Positions 54,170 through 62,539 of a DNA stretch of 64,000 nt are shown piece after piece; position 1 is the stretch's first letter; each line of letters starts with the position of its first letter. The DNA comes from Chitinophaga rupis. Its GTDB lineage: Bacteria > Bacteroidota > Bacteroidia > Chitinophagales > Chitinophagaceae. Location of the stretch: contig NZ_FOBB01000005.1 of the NCBI RefSeq assembly GCF_900109685.1, positions 62,001 to 126,000 on the forward strand, in the 5' to 3' direction. The notes under the pieces are model-generated. The model saw nothing but the letters and a program-made list of their open reading frames with translations. It ran no database searches and had not been told where the DNA came from. A program made the translations under genes and the position numbers.

Positions 54170-54349
54170 GTATAAATACTACCCAACAGAAACACATATG
54201 ACGGAACCCATGGTGGCGTACTATGGTGCGTTACGGTTTATTTATAAAGATTGGAAAGCTCTTGATACAAAGTGAGGAAAAAAGCAGGATAGCGGGTTGT
54301 CTTTTTATAGCCTTGTGAATGATTATATTTGATCCTGCAAACGTAACTT

Positions 54350-54958
54350 ATGTCTCAACACAATCCGGTTGAACCGCTGCTTTTGTACTTTAACGGCTTA
54401 ATACCTTTGAAAAAGGAGGAGAAAGAATTAGTGCAGGCAAAATTCCATCACCGCCTTTACCGTAAGCGGCAATATGTATTGCAGGAGGGCGACTTATGCA
54501 CGCATTTAAACTTTGTGGTGCGGGGTTGCCTGCGTTTGTATAAAATAGACGACCGTGGCAACATCCATATCCTCCAGTTTGCCGCTGAAAACTATTGGGT
54601 TAATGATCTTGGCAGCTTCCACGGTTTAAAGCCCTCTGAGCTGAATATTGATGCGCTGGAAGATACCGTTACTTTACAGATCACCCGGGACGACCTGGTG
54701 ACTCTTTTTACACAGGCGCCCAAGTTTGATCGCATTTTCCGGGTGCTGATGGAAAACAGCTATGTTAGGCTGCAGCAGCGGTTACTACAAAACATCAGCT
54801 CTACAGCTGAGGACCGGTACAAGTCCTTTATAGAGATCTATCCTCACCTGGTTAACCGTCTTTCACAGGTACAGATCGCCGCTTTTTTAGGCATAGCTCC
54901 GGAGAGCCTTAGCCGTTTGCGAAATGGGTTGAGCAAAACGGCCAAACCAAAACCTTAA
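54350..54958 (+). CDS. Crp/Fnr-family transcriptional regulator
   Basis: A 202-residue regulator with an N-terminal cyclic-nucleotide-binding-like barrel (KRQYVLQEGDLCTHLNFVVR, residues about 35-120) and a C-terminal winged helix (LSQVQIAAFLGIAPESLSRL). It lacks Cys clusters of the Fnr kind. The promoter has TATATTTG (54324-54331) as a -7 box. It is 102 bp upstream of the F420-reductase-like gene, with a perfect palindrome in that gap, so this gene is a likely target. Confidence 0.87.
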   Translation: MSQHNPVEPLLLYFNGLIPLKKEEKELVQAKFHHRLYRKRQYVLQEGDLCTHLNFVVRGCLRLYKIDDRGNIHILQFAAENYWVNDLGSFHGLKPSELNIDALEDTVTLQITRDDLVTLFTQAPKFDRIFRVLMENSYVRLQQRLLQNISSTAEDRYKSFIEIYPHLVNRLSQVQIAAFLGIAPESLSRLRNGLSKTAKPKP

Positions 54959-54990
54959 CCTGGATCAATACTATTTCTTGACGCAGCTCA

Positions 54991-55008
54991 TTGGATAGAA
55001 CTATCCAA
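54991..55008 (+). promoter_or_regulatory. Perfect palindrome, candidate operator of the reductase gene
   Basis: TTGGATAG AA CTATCCAA has 8-bp arms and a 2-bp centre. Its first bases can serve as a -33 box for GAATTTTG at 55015-55022 (20-nt spacing), so binding here would affect the downstream gene. Confidence 0.65.
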
Positions 55009-55060
55009 CAGGCGGAATTTTGTGTCTGAAAATTCATCTGTAAAACTTCAACTGAATTTT

Positions 55061-55720
55061 ATGACACAGGAAAAAACATCGAAAAAGGTTGCGATCATTG
55101 GGCTGGGCAATATTGGCAAAATAGTAGCTGCTAACCTTGTAAAAGGCAAACGCCCTGTAATAGTGGCCGGCAGGGATCTTTCAAAAGCGCAGGAACTTGC
55201 CGGAAAGCTTGGAAGCCTGGCACAACCCATGGAAGTATCCGCTGCTATCCGGGAAGCGGATATTATTGTACTGGCAGTTTGGTTTACTACCATCAAAGAA
55301 TTCCTGAACAAGTATGCAGCAGAGCTGCAGGGGAAAATTATTGTTGACCCATCTAATCCCATTGCTCCGGATGATAAAGGAGGATTCAAAAAAATTATCG
55401 GGGAAAAAGAATCCGCAGGCAGTATCCTTTCTGCGCTGCTGCCTGAAAATGCAAAGTTTGCCAAGGCGTTTGGAACCCTGAGCGCCGCTTCGCTTGAAAG
55501 CGCTGCTTTCCAGAAACCGGAAGCGGCCGTATTGTTCTATGCTACTGATGATACCAGTATTAATGCAGACATAGAGCAGCTGATCCGCGATAATGGTTTT
55601 GAGCCGGTACGTGTTGGTGGGATTGATCAATCCATCCGGGTAGAAGTGTTTGGCGATCTGCATGAATTTGGCGCGCTGGGCAAAACGGTTACGTTAGCGG
55701 AGGCAAAGGAAAAGGTTTAA
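55061..55720 (+). CDS. NADPH-dependent F420 reductase-like Rossmann protein
   Basis: A 219-residue oxidoreductase of the F420:NADP reductase/ProC-like family. KVAIIGLGNIGKIVAANLVK is the NADP loop, followed by RPVIVAGRDLSKAQELAGKL, AADIIVLAVW-type segment (EADIIVLAVWFTTIKEFLNK) and KIIVDPSNPIAPDD. Bacteroidota lack F420, so the real partner is probably another substrate. I use the ATG at 55061; the longer frame starts at GTG 55022, which would overlap the putative promoter. Confidence 0.83.
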   Translation: MTQEKTSKKVAIIGLGNIGKIVAANLVKGKRPVIVAGRDLSKAQELAGKLGSLAQPMEVSAAIREADIIVLAVWFTTIKEFLNKYAAELQGKIIVDPSNPIAPDDKGGFKKIIGEKESAGSILSALLPENAKFAKAFGTLSAASLESAAFQKPEAAVLFYATDDTSINADIEQLIRDNGFEPVRVGGIDQSIRVEVFGDLHEFGALGKTVTLAEAKEKV

Positions 55721-55864
55721 ATTAATAACCGGCGTATTGAAGGTACGTTCTCTAAACCTATGCCAAACAAACAGGATTGCAATAAATGAAAAAGCAGGGG
55801 AGGTGGCATACTATCTCCTCTGCCTTTTGGCTTGATTTTTATAGCTAAAATAAAAACCACCTGC

Positions 55865-56644
55865 ATGAAAATTGCAACCTATAATGTTAATGGCGTAAAT
55901 GGCCGGCTTCCTGTATTGCTCCGCTGGTTAAAAGAGGCGAAGCCAGACATCGCCTGTTTGCAGGAATTAAAAACATCTGACGAAAAGTTTCCGGAGCAAA
56001 GCCTTAAAGAAATTGGCTACAGCTCCATTTGGCATGGGCAGAAAAGCTGGAATGGCGTAGCTATTCTTACAAAGGATGGTTATGAGGTGGAAGAGATCGA
56101 AAAAGGACTTCCCGGGGATCCGGAAGATGTACAAAGCCGGTATATTGAGGCTAAGATCAATGGTGTTATTATTGCTTGCCTTTATCTTCCAAATGGAAAC
56201 CCCGCACCGGGGTCAAAGTTTGATTATAAAATGACCTGGTTTAAACGGTTGCTTACAAAAGCAGGGCGGTTAATAAAATTGAATTTGCCGGTTGTATTGG
56301 TGGGGGATTATAATGTTGTGCCCACAGAAATGGATGCCCATAAGCCGGAACGCTGGGTGAATGATGCTGTTTTTTTTCCTGAGCCACGTGCTGCATTCCA
56401 AAAGTTATTAAAGCAGGGTTGGATAGATGCCATACGTGAGCTTTACCCGGATCAGAAAATGTTCACCTATTGGGACTATTTTGGTAACGCATTCAAAAGA
56501 GATGCCGGCATCCGTATGGATCACTTTTTATTATCCCCCGATCTGGGAAAGCGCCTGATTGCTGGCGGAATAGATAAGCATGTCAGAGCCTGGGAGAAAA
56601 CAAGTGACCATGCTCCGGTTTGGATTGAAATTTCGGGTAAATAG
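55865..56644 (+). CDS. xth: Exodeoxyribonuclease III-like AP endonuclease
   Basis: A 259-residue Exo III-family nuclease for base-excision repair. MKIATYNVNGVNGRLPVLLR, CLQELKTSDEKFPE (metal-binding Glu), YLPNGNPAPGSKFDYK, VLVGDYNVVPTEMDAH and the terminal SDHAPVWIEI are all conserved positions. Length is usual. I take ATG 55865; the frame starts 11 codons upstream. It appears to stand alone. Confidence 0.93.
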   Translation: MKIATYNVNGVNGRLPVLLRWLKEAKPDIACLQELKTSDEKFPEQSLKEIGYSSIWHGQKSWNGVAILTKDGYEVEEIEKGLPGDPEDVQSRYIEAKINGVIIACLYLPNGNPAPGSKFDYKMTWFKRLLTKAGRLIKLNLPVVLVGDYNVVPTEMDAHKPERWVNDAVFFPEPRAAFQKLLKQGWIDAIRELYPDQKMFTYWDYFGNAFKRDAGIRMDHFLLSPDLGKRLIAGGIDKHVRAWEKTSDHAPVWIEISGK

Positions 56645-56868
56645 GAGTAGCCGTTTGCGTAGTTAAACAGATATTCTTTTTATAACTTCCGGGATTCAGT
56701 CCTGTCATCGTCTTAAAGAGACGGAAGCTATGCCTCCTGTCGGTTAAATTTTATTATATATATATCCGGCTGACTTCCCGCCAATGCCTATACGAATGCA
56801 CTTTTCAAAGGATTTTTCTAATTGGGATTTAGAATTTTTACTTACTTTTCCGGCGCGAACTGCCAGTT

Positions 56869-59800
56869 ATGTCCCTAAATACCCAGGCAACCCGAAGCGT
56901 TGCTTTTACCTATGCTTTACTTTTTGTAATGCTTTTGCTGAATGTTGTTGCCCATGCGCAGGTAAAAGCTGATTTTACCCCCGGTAAAACCAGCGATTGC
57001 GAAAGCCTCATCACCAAATTCACTGATAACTCTACTGGTAACCCTGTTTCCTGGCAATGGAACCTGGGTAACGGCTTTACCTCTACGCAGCAAAGCCCCA
57101 GCGCTTCCTATACTGCTCCCGGCAACTATAAGGTAACGCTGACTGTGAAGGATGCTGCCGGCAATACCAGCACTACGGAAAAAACCGTTACCGTATGGGA
57201 CAAACCCAAACCGGATTTCACCGCCAGCCCGGCTAAAGGTTGTATACCCTTTGACGTTACTTTCACAGACAGATCGGACCCGGTGAACGGCACTATTGCC
57301 ACCTATAGCTGGGATTTCGGAGATGGCGCTACCGGCTCCGGCAGCAGTCCTGTGCATACTTATAATAATGTATTGTCGCCCGTTGTTAGCCTTACCATAA
57401 CTAACAGTAACGGCTGTACGGCATCAAAACAGATCAGTAATATTGTGGATGCAGGAGCTACTCTGACCGCTAATTTCAATGTATCCGACAAATTCCTGTG
57501 CACCGCCCCTGGCGCACTGACGGTTACCAATACTTCCACGGGTCCTGGTACACTTACCTATAAATGGGATTTTGGCGATGGCGGCACTGCTTCAGGCGCT
57601 GCGCCCGGCCCGCATAACTATACTGCCAAAGGTGTTTATAAGGTAACGCTTACGGTTACCAGTGATAAAGGGTGTACCGCTACCAAAACATCTGAAGATA
57701 TTAATGTGGCCAATTTTAAAACGGATTTTCAGCTGCCAGCCAGTATTTGCGAAAACAGTAACACCACTTTCAATGTGGCCAACAGTCCACAGGCCAACAA
57801 CGTTACCTGGAGTGTTGACAAAGGATCCATCTACAGCTATGGTGCATCCTCTGCTAATTACTATCCTAACGGCGCCGGTACTGTAAAGGTGACCATGACG
57901 GCAGACTATGGCAAGTGCCAGGAGACCGTGACCAAGGATTTTGTTGTGAAACCTGCGCCGGTAGCAGATTTTGAGACCGGTCAGCAAGCTATCTGCGATG
58001 TGCCGGCCACCGTGCAGCTGACAGATAAATCGCAAGGCGCTACCAGCTGGAGCTGGGACTTTGGCAACGGGCAATCATCCAGCCAGCAAAATCCTTCCGT
58101 TACTTACAGGAACCTGGGATATTTCTATATAAGGCTCACAGCCGGCAATGCATCCGGCTGCTCCAGCAGCACAGAGCGTTATATATATGTACAAAAACCG
58201 GAGATCTATGCATACGCAAGTGTTAGTGAGGGCTGTGAAGGACTGACGCCTGTTTTTAACAGCTCTGTAAGTACTGGCGATGCCATCGCCAGCTATGAAT
58301 GGGATTTTGGCGATGGCAGTTCCAAATCAACAGACGCCACACCATCACATACATATAACAAGGAAGGCACTTATCAGGTAACGCTTTCCTATACAACCAC
58401 CAATGGCTGTAAAGGAACGGTGGGCCTGCATGCCATGAACACTATCCGGGTATATAAAAAGCCAACGCCTGACTTTTCATCCCCCGAAGCTCCCCAGATC
58501 TGCGGCAACAACTGGGTGCATTTCAACGGCACTACAGACGTCGGCAACTCCTGGACCTGGGATTTCGGCGATTACGATTACGGCTATGCACAGTTTACGG
58601 CGCATAGCTACAAGGAGCCCGGTACCTACACAGTAAAGCTGACCGTTTCAAATAACGGCTGTAGCGAATCGGTTACCAAAACGGCATACATTAAAGCTGT
58701 GAATCCTTTCCCGCGCTTTACCATGCAGGGTATTGACTGCGATCACCGTACGGAAGTGAGCTTTGATGAGCAGTCACTGGGCTCTGTTACCAGCTGGAAA
58801 TGGAGCTGGGGAGACGGAAAGGAGAATGCATACACTACAAAAACAAGCCCTGTTAAGCACAAATATGACGGGTCAGGCGCGTACCTGGTAAAGCTGACTA
58901 TCACAGACGGAACCTGTACCAGCTCCGACTCTATGAACATTAGTGTGATTGCGCCATCGCCTATTACTATTACCTCAGATAAAACAACGTTGTGCAGCAA
59001 TGAAACGCTCAAAACCAGCGTAACGTCGATTGACAGATCTATATATAACTCGTACTTTACGTGGTTCTCTTCGGACGGCACACCCGGCGACTGGTACAAT
59101 TACAATTATCAAAGCGCTACTTTTACAAACCTGAAACCCGGAAAGGACACCATCCGCTTTGTAGCGTACAATCTGAAGGGATGCCAGGACACCAGCAATG
59201 GAGTTGTTGTGGATGTACACGGGCCTTTGGCTGCATTCCTATCCCCGGATGTGCTGGAATGCCGGGGTACGGAGCTAACTTTTACGGACCAGACGGACGT
59301 TTCCAAAGGAAAGCCCATAAAGACCTGGAACTGGGATTTCGGTGATGGCAACCCTGCAAAGATCTTTACTGCGCCCCCTTTCAAATACACTTATAATAAG
59401 TCCGGTTATTATAATCCAAGGCTCACTGTTACAGACGAAGATGGCTGCGCCAGCTCTGCTGTTGGTTCCTACCTGCAGGTGAACGGGCCCAATGCGGATT
59501 TTGTGCCCAGCGCTGCACTGATACCGCCGGGTGGGGATGTATGGTTCTATAACTATACCACTGAAACGGGCGGTTATGCTACCTACCAATGGGATTTTGG
59601 CGATAATACATCCTCCACGGATAACAGCCCGTACAAGAACTATCCTGATAAAGGTGTATACACCGTGAAGCTGCTGGCGAAGGACGATAACGGCTGTATG
59701 GACAGCGCCCAGAAACAGATCAAGGTATCAAGCGTGAGCGCCGGTTTTACAGTTACTACTGAATTTGTGAATAACAGCGGCTGCCCGCCGGTGATAGCCC

Positions 59801-61746
59801 GTTTCACCAATACATCCGTTAACTACAGCAGCACCTATTGGGATTTTGGCGATGGCAGCTTTGCCACCATCAGCAATCCTTCTCATACTTACACCTACGC
59901 AGGTAAGTATAAAGTAAAGCTGAAAGTGGTGGGCGATGCTGATACTGAAGATGAGTATGAGCAGGAAGTAGAGGTGAAGGGCCCTTACGCCACTATCGCC
60001 ACTTCCTCCAATGGCGGCTGCCTTACAAAAGAGATTGAGTTTAAGGTAAGCGCACAGGCTGCGGTTAATTTTGCCTGGGACTTTACGGATGGTATTGTTA
60101 TGGAAACAACGGATTCCATCATCAAACATACTTTTAAAGATCCCGGCATTTACAAGCCCCGCCTCATTCTCTCAGACCAGGCAGGCTGTAAGGGTACCGC
60201 CTTCCTACAGGATCCCATCGTTATAGATAAGCTGGATGTACAGCTGGAATCTGTGCCGGCATTTGTGTGTGATGAAGGCTGGATCACTTTTGCGCCCAAA
60301 TTCAACAGCTATTCTATTGACGAGCTGCACCAGGATGCGAAATACCAATGGACCTATGAGGCCGGGCTGCCTGCAGAAAATGATACCACTGCCACTCCAC
60401 GTTTTTACCTGGATAAAATACAGGGATATAATTTCTCCCTTACCACTACTACCGCCTTCGGCTGTACGCAAAAGGTAAACAAAACGGTGTATGCCTATCC
60501 TAAGCCGGTAGCCGCTATTGCCGGGCCTTTGCAGGCCTGCCAGGATATGCCGGTAAGCTTTAGCGGTACAGTAAGTAAGGTAAATGACGTTAGCTGGAAA
60601 TGGGATTTTGCCAATGGCAATACCGGCAATGTACAGCAACCTGCTAACCAGGCATACAACAAAACCGGCCCTGCTGAAGTGTTGCTTACCGTTACCAGCC
60701 AGGATGGCTGCAGTGATACAGTGCGCCACAACATTAACATACTGCCTGAACCGGTGATCAATGCAGCTGCCGCGTCTGAGGTTATATGCCTGGGCAACAG
60801 CACCACGCTAAGCGCCGGTGGCGGCATCACTTATGAATGGTCGCCGGCCCTGGACCTGAGCAATCCGCAGGCAGCTGATCCTGTGGCAGCTCCCAAAGTA
60901 AGCACTACCTACCAGGTGGCAGTAACGGATGCCAACGGCTGTAGTAATACAGATGAAGTAAGCATCCGCGTAGCGCAGCCATTTACCATACAAGCCACAC
61001 CAGATACAGTAATGTGCCTGGGCCATGTGCTGCCCTTACGGGTATGGGGCGCGGATCATTATGTATGGAAAGGAGTGGGGCTGGATGATGCTGACAGCCC
61101 TTACCCGCATGCTACTATCAAAGCGCTGGGCAGCTACACCTATGAGGTAACCGGCTACGATGCGGACGGCTGCTTTACGCATGATACATCACTGACAGTA
61201 AGTGTGCACCCATCGCCCACAATCAATGCAGGCCTTGACCGCACGGGGATGGCGGGTGTGCCGGTAACACTGAGCGGGCAAGGCAGCTCGGATATTACAA
61301 AATGGAGCTGGACGCCGCCGGAATACCTGGATTGTGCTACCTGCGCCACACCGGTGGCCCTGCCTAACCTGACTACCAATTATACGGTGGAGGTAGAGAA
61401 CCGTTATGGCTGCAAGGCTACGGATGACGTGCTGGTAAAGGTAACCTGCGACAAAGGCGCTGTGTTCCTGCCTACAGCCATTACGCCCAACGGGGACGGG
61501 AATAATGAATGGTTCTATCCCAAAGGACGCGGCATAAAAGAAGTGGCGTGGATGCGCATTTATGACCGGTGGGGCAGCCTGGTATTTGAAAAAACACATT
61601 TCCAGATCAACAATGCCACAGCAGGCTGGAACGGCATCTGGAAAGGCCGGGTAGCGCCCATTGGCAGCTACATATATGCGATAGAAACAGTATGCGGGGA
61701 CGGTACTACTTTCCTGTTCAGGGGAGCGGTTACGGTGGTCCGGTAA
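56869..61746 (+). CDS. Giant PKD-repeat surface protein with T9SS type B sorting domain
   Basis: A 1625-residue exported protein. After a signal peptide (YALLFVMLLLNVVAHAQ) comes an array of about 13 clear PKD domains, each with a W-x-F-G-D-G-type strand (examples YSWDFGDG, YKWDFGDG, YEWDFGDG, YQWDFGDN) and a Y-x-V-x-L-x-V strand, plus degenerate units and two gliding-motility-type modules near 1310-1520. It ends in a CHU_C type B domain (about 1530-1625; VFLPTAITPNGDGNNEW). It is likely a secreted or surface-attached adhesin related to gliding-associated proteins. No catalytic domain is seen. Confidence 0.92.
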   Translation: MSLNTQATRSVAFTYALLFVMLLLNVVAHAQVKADFTPGKTSDCESLITKFTDNSTGNPVSWQWNLGNGFTSTQQSPSASYTAPGNYKVTLTVKDAAGNTSTTEKTVTVWDKPKPDFTASPAKGCIPFDVTFTDRSDPVNGTIATYSWDFGDGATGSGSSPVHTYNNVLSPVVSLTITNSNGCTASKQISNIVDAGATLTANFNVSDKFLCTAPGALTVTNTSTGPGTLTYKWDFGDGGTASGAAPGPHNYTAKGVYKVTLTVTSDKGCTATKTSEDINVANFKTDFQLPASICENSNTTFNVANSPQANNVTWSVDKGSIYSYGASSANYYPNGAGTVKVTMTADYGKCQETVTKDFVVKPAPVADFETGQQAICDVPATVQLTDKSQGATSWSWDFGNGQSSSQQNPSVTYRNLGYFYIRLTAGNASGCSSSTERYIYVQKPEIYAYASVSEGCEGLTPVFNSSVSTGDAIASYEWDFGDGSSKSTDATPSHTYNKEGTYQVTLSYTTTNGCKGTVGLHAMNTIRVYKKPTPDFSSPEAPQICGNNWVHFNGTTDVGNSWTWDFGDYDYGYAQFTAHSYKEPGTYTVKLTVSNNGCSESVTKTAYIKAVNPFPRFTMQGIDCDHRTEVSFDEQSLGSVTSWKWSWGDGKENAYTTKTSPVKHKYDGSGAYLVKLTITDGTCTSSDSMNISVIAPSPITITSDKTTLCSNETLKTSVTSIDRSIYNSYFTWFSSDGTPGDWYNYNYQSATFTNLKPGKDTIRFVAYNLKGCQDTSNGVVVDVHGPLAAFLSPDVLECRGTELTFTDQTDVSKGKPIKTWNWDFGDGNPAKIFTAPPFKYTYNKSGYYNPRLTVTDEDGCASSAVGSYLQVNGPNADFVPSAALIPPGGDVWFYNYTTETGGYATYQWDFGDNTSSTDNSPYKNYPDKGVYTVKLLAKDDNGCMDSAQKQIKVSSVSAGFTVTTEFVNNSGCPPVIARFTNTSVNYSSTYWDFGDGSFATISNPSHTYTYAGKYKVKLKVVGDADTEDEYEQEVEVKGPYATIATSSNGGCLTKEIEFKVSAQAAVNFAWDFTDGIVMETTDSIIKHTFKDPGIYKPRLILSDQAGCKGTAFLQDPIVIDKLDVQLESVPAFVCDEGWITFAPKFNSYSIDELHQDAKYQWTYEAGLPAENDTTATPRFYLDKIQGYNFSLTTTTAFGCTQKVNKTVYAYPKPVAAIAGPLQACQDMPVSFSGTVSKVNDVSWKWDFANGNTGNVQQPANQAYNKTGPAEVLLTVTSQDGCSDTVRHNINILPEPVINAAAASEVICLGNSTTLSAGGGITYEWSPALDLSNPQAADPVAAPKVSTTYQVAVTDANGCSNTDEVSIRVAQPFTIQATPDTVMCLGHVLPLRVWGADHYVWKGVGLDDADSPYPHATIKALGSYTYEVTGYDADGCFTHDTSLTVSVHPSPTINAGLDRTGMAGVPVTLSGQGSSDITKWSWTPPEYLDCATCATPVALPNLTTNYTVEVENRYGCKATDDVLVKVTCDKGAVFLPTAITPNGDGNNEWFYPKGRGIKEVAWMRIYDRWGSLVFEKTHFQINNATAGWNGIWKGRVAPIGSYIYAIETVCGDGTTFLFRGAVTVVR

Positions 61747-61759
61747 CTTATGACTGTTA

Positions 61760-62311
61760 TTATCCGTTTAGCAATCGTTTATTTGACTGAGGGTAATCTT
61801 CTTTTTCGTATAAAAGGGGTTCCTCTTCAAAGTAATATTGGAACAATAGCATGAACAGCTGGTTTAACCTGCTCATTCTATCCTCCCTATTAGACCAGGA
61901 GACAGCCTGAAACAGCTTCAACGGCCTGCGTGTAATCCCGTCCAGACCGGGGAAATAAGAGCCAATTACCCACATCTCTGAATAAAACATCACTTTTCTT
62001 TCAGAAAGGGGAAGGTCTCGCACATTGGAATACACACCGCTGTTAGTATAGATCCGTGCCGGTATGATCACTTCAAAATCCCGTACATCATTCCATAAAT
62101 AGAAATAGAAAGTTTCGTTATACTGCGAAATAATATCCTTGTAGCTTCCGTCTGAAAAAAGTCCCCAGTAAATAGTACGACCACTTAGATCAAAGCAGGA
62201 GGAATCCTCAAAACGTTGTGCCAGCAAATCACCGTAGACCTTTTCATAAGGTGCAGTATTTCCCTTTTCCTTTTGATGAAAAATACGTTGAATGAGATCT
62301 GTTGAATACAT
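61760..62311 (-). CDS. Uncharacterised soluble protein
   Basis: A 183-residue protein with no signal peptide or membrane segment. It is rich in aromatic residues (YNETFYFYLWNDVRDFEV, VMFYSEMWVIGSYFPG). I do not recognise a family. The gene is convergent with the PKD protein gene across 13 bp and divergent from the GAF protein gene. Composition is unlike the neighbouring secreted proteins and could fit a small immunity- or regulator-type protein, but that is speculation. Confidence 0.55.
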   Translation of the reverse strand: MYSTDLIQRIFHQKEKGNTAPYEKVYGDLLAQRFEDSSCFDLSGRTIYWGLFSDGSYKDIISQYNETFYFYLWNDVRDFEVIIPARIYTNSGVYSNVRDLPLSERKVMFYSEMWVIGSYFPGLDGITRRPLKLFQAVSWSNREDRMSRLNQLFMLLFQYYFEEEPLLYEKEDYPQSNKRLLNG

Positions 62312-62539
62312 ATTTAAAACTATAAGTAGCCTAAAATTCGATTTTAAAAAGTAAACTATCCTGATCCTGACGCCAATGTAGAAAATTATACCTGAGAATT
62401 TAAGGCATTTTTGCTTTTTTAAATATGTATTGGCTTTGGCATCTTCTCATCGTCCGGTGATGCCCCGAAACAGGGAGGTATTTAAAAACCAGCCAGGCCA
62501 AAACTTTCATTATCAAGCTGTATTTTATAACTTGCTTTC

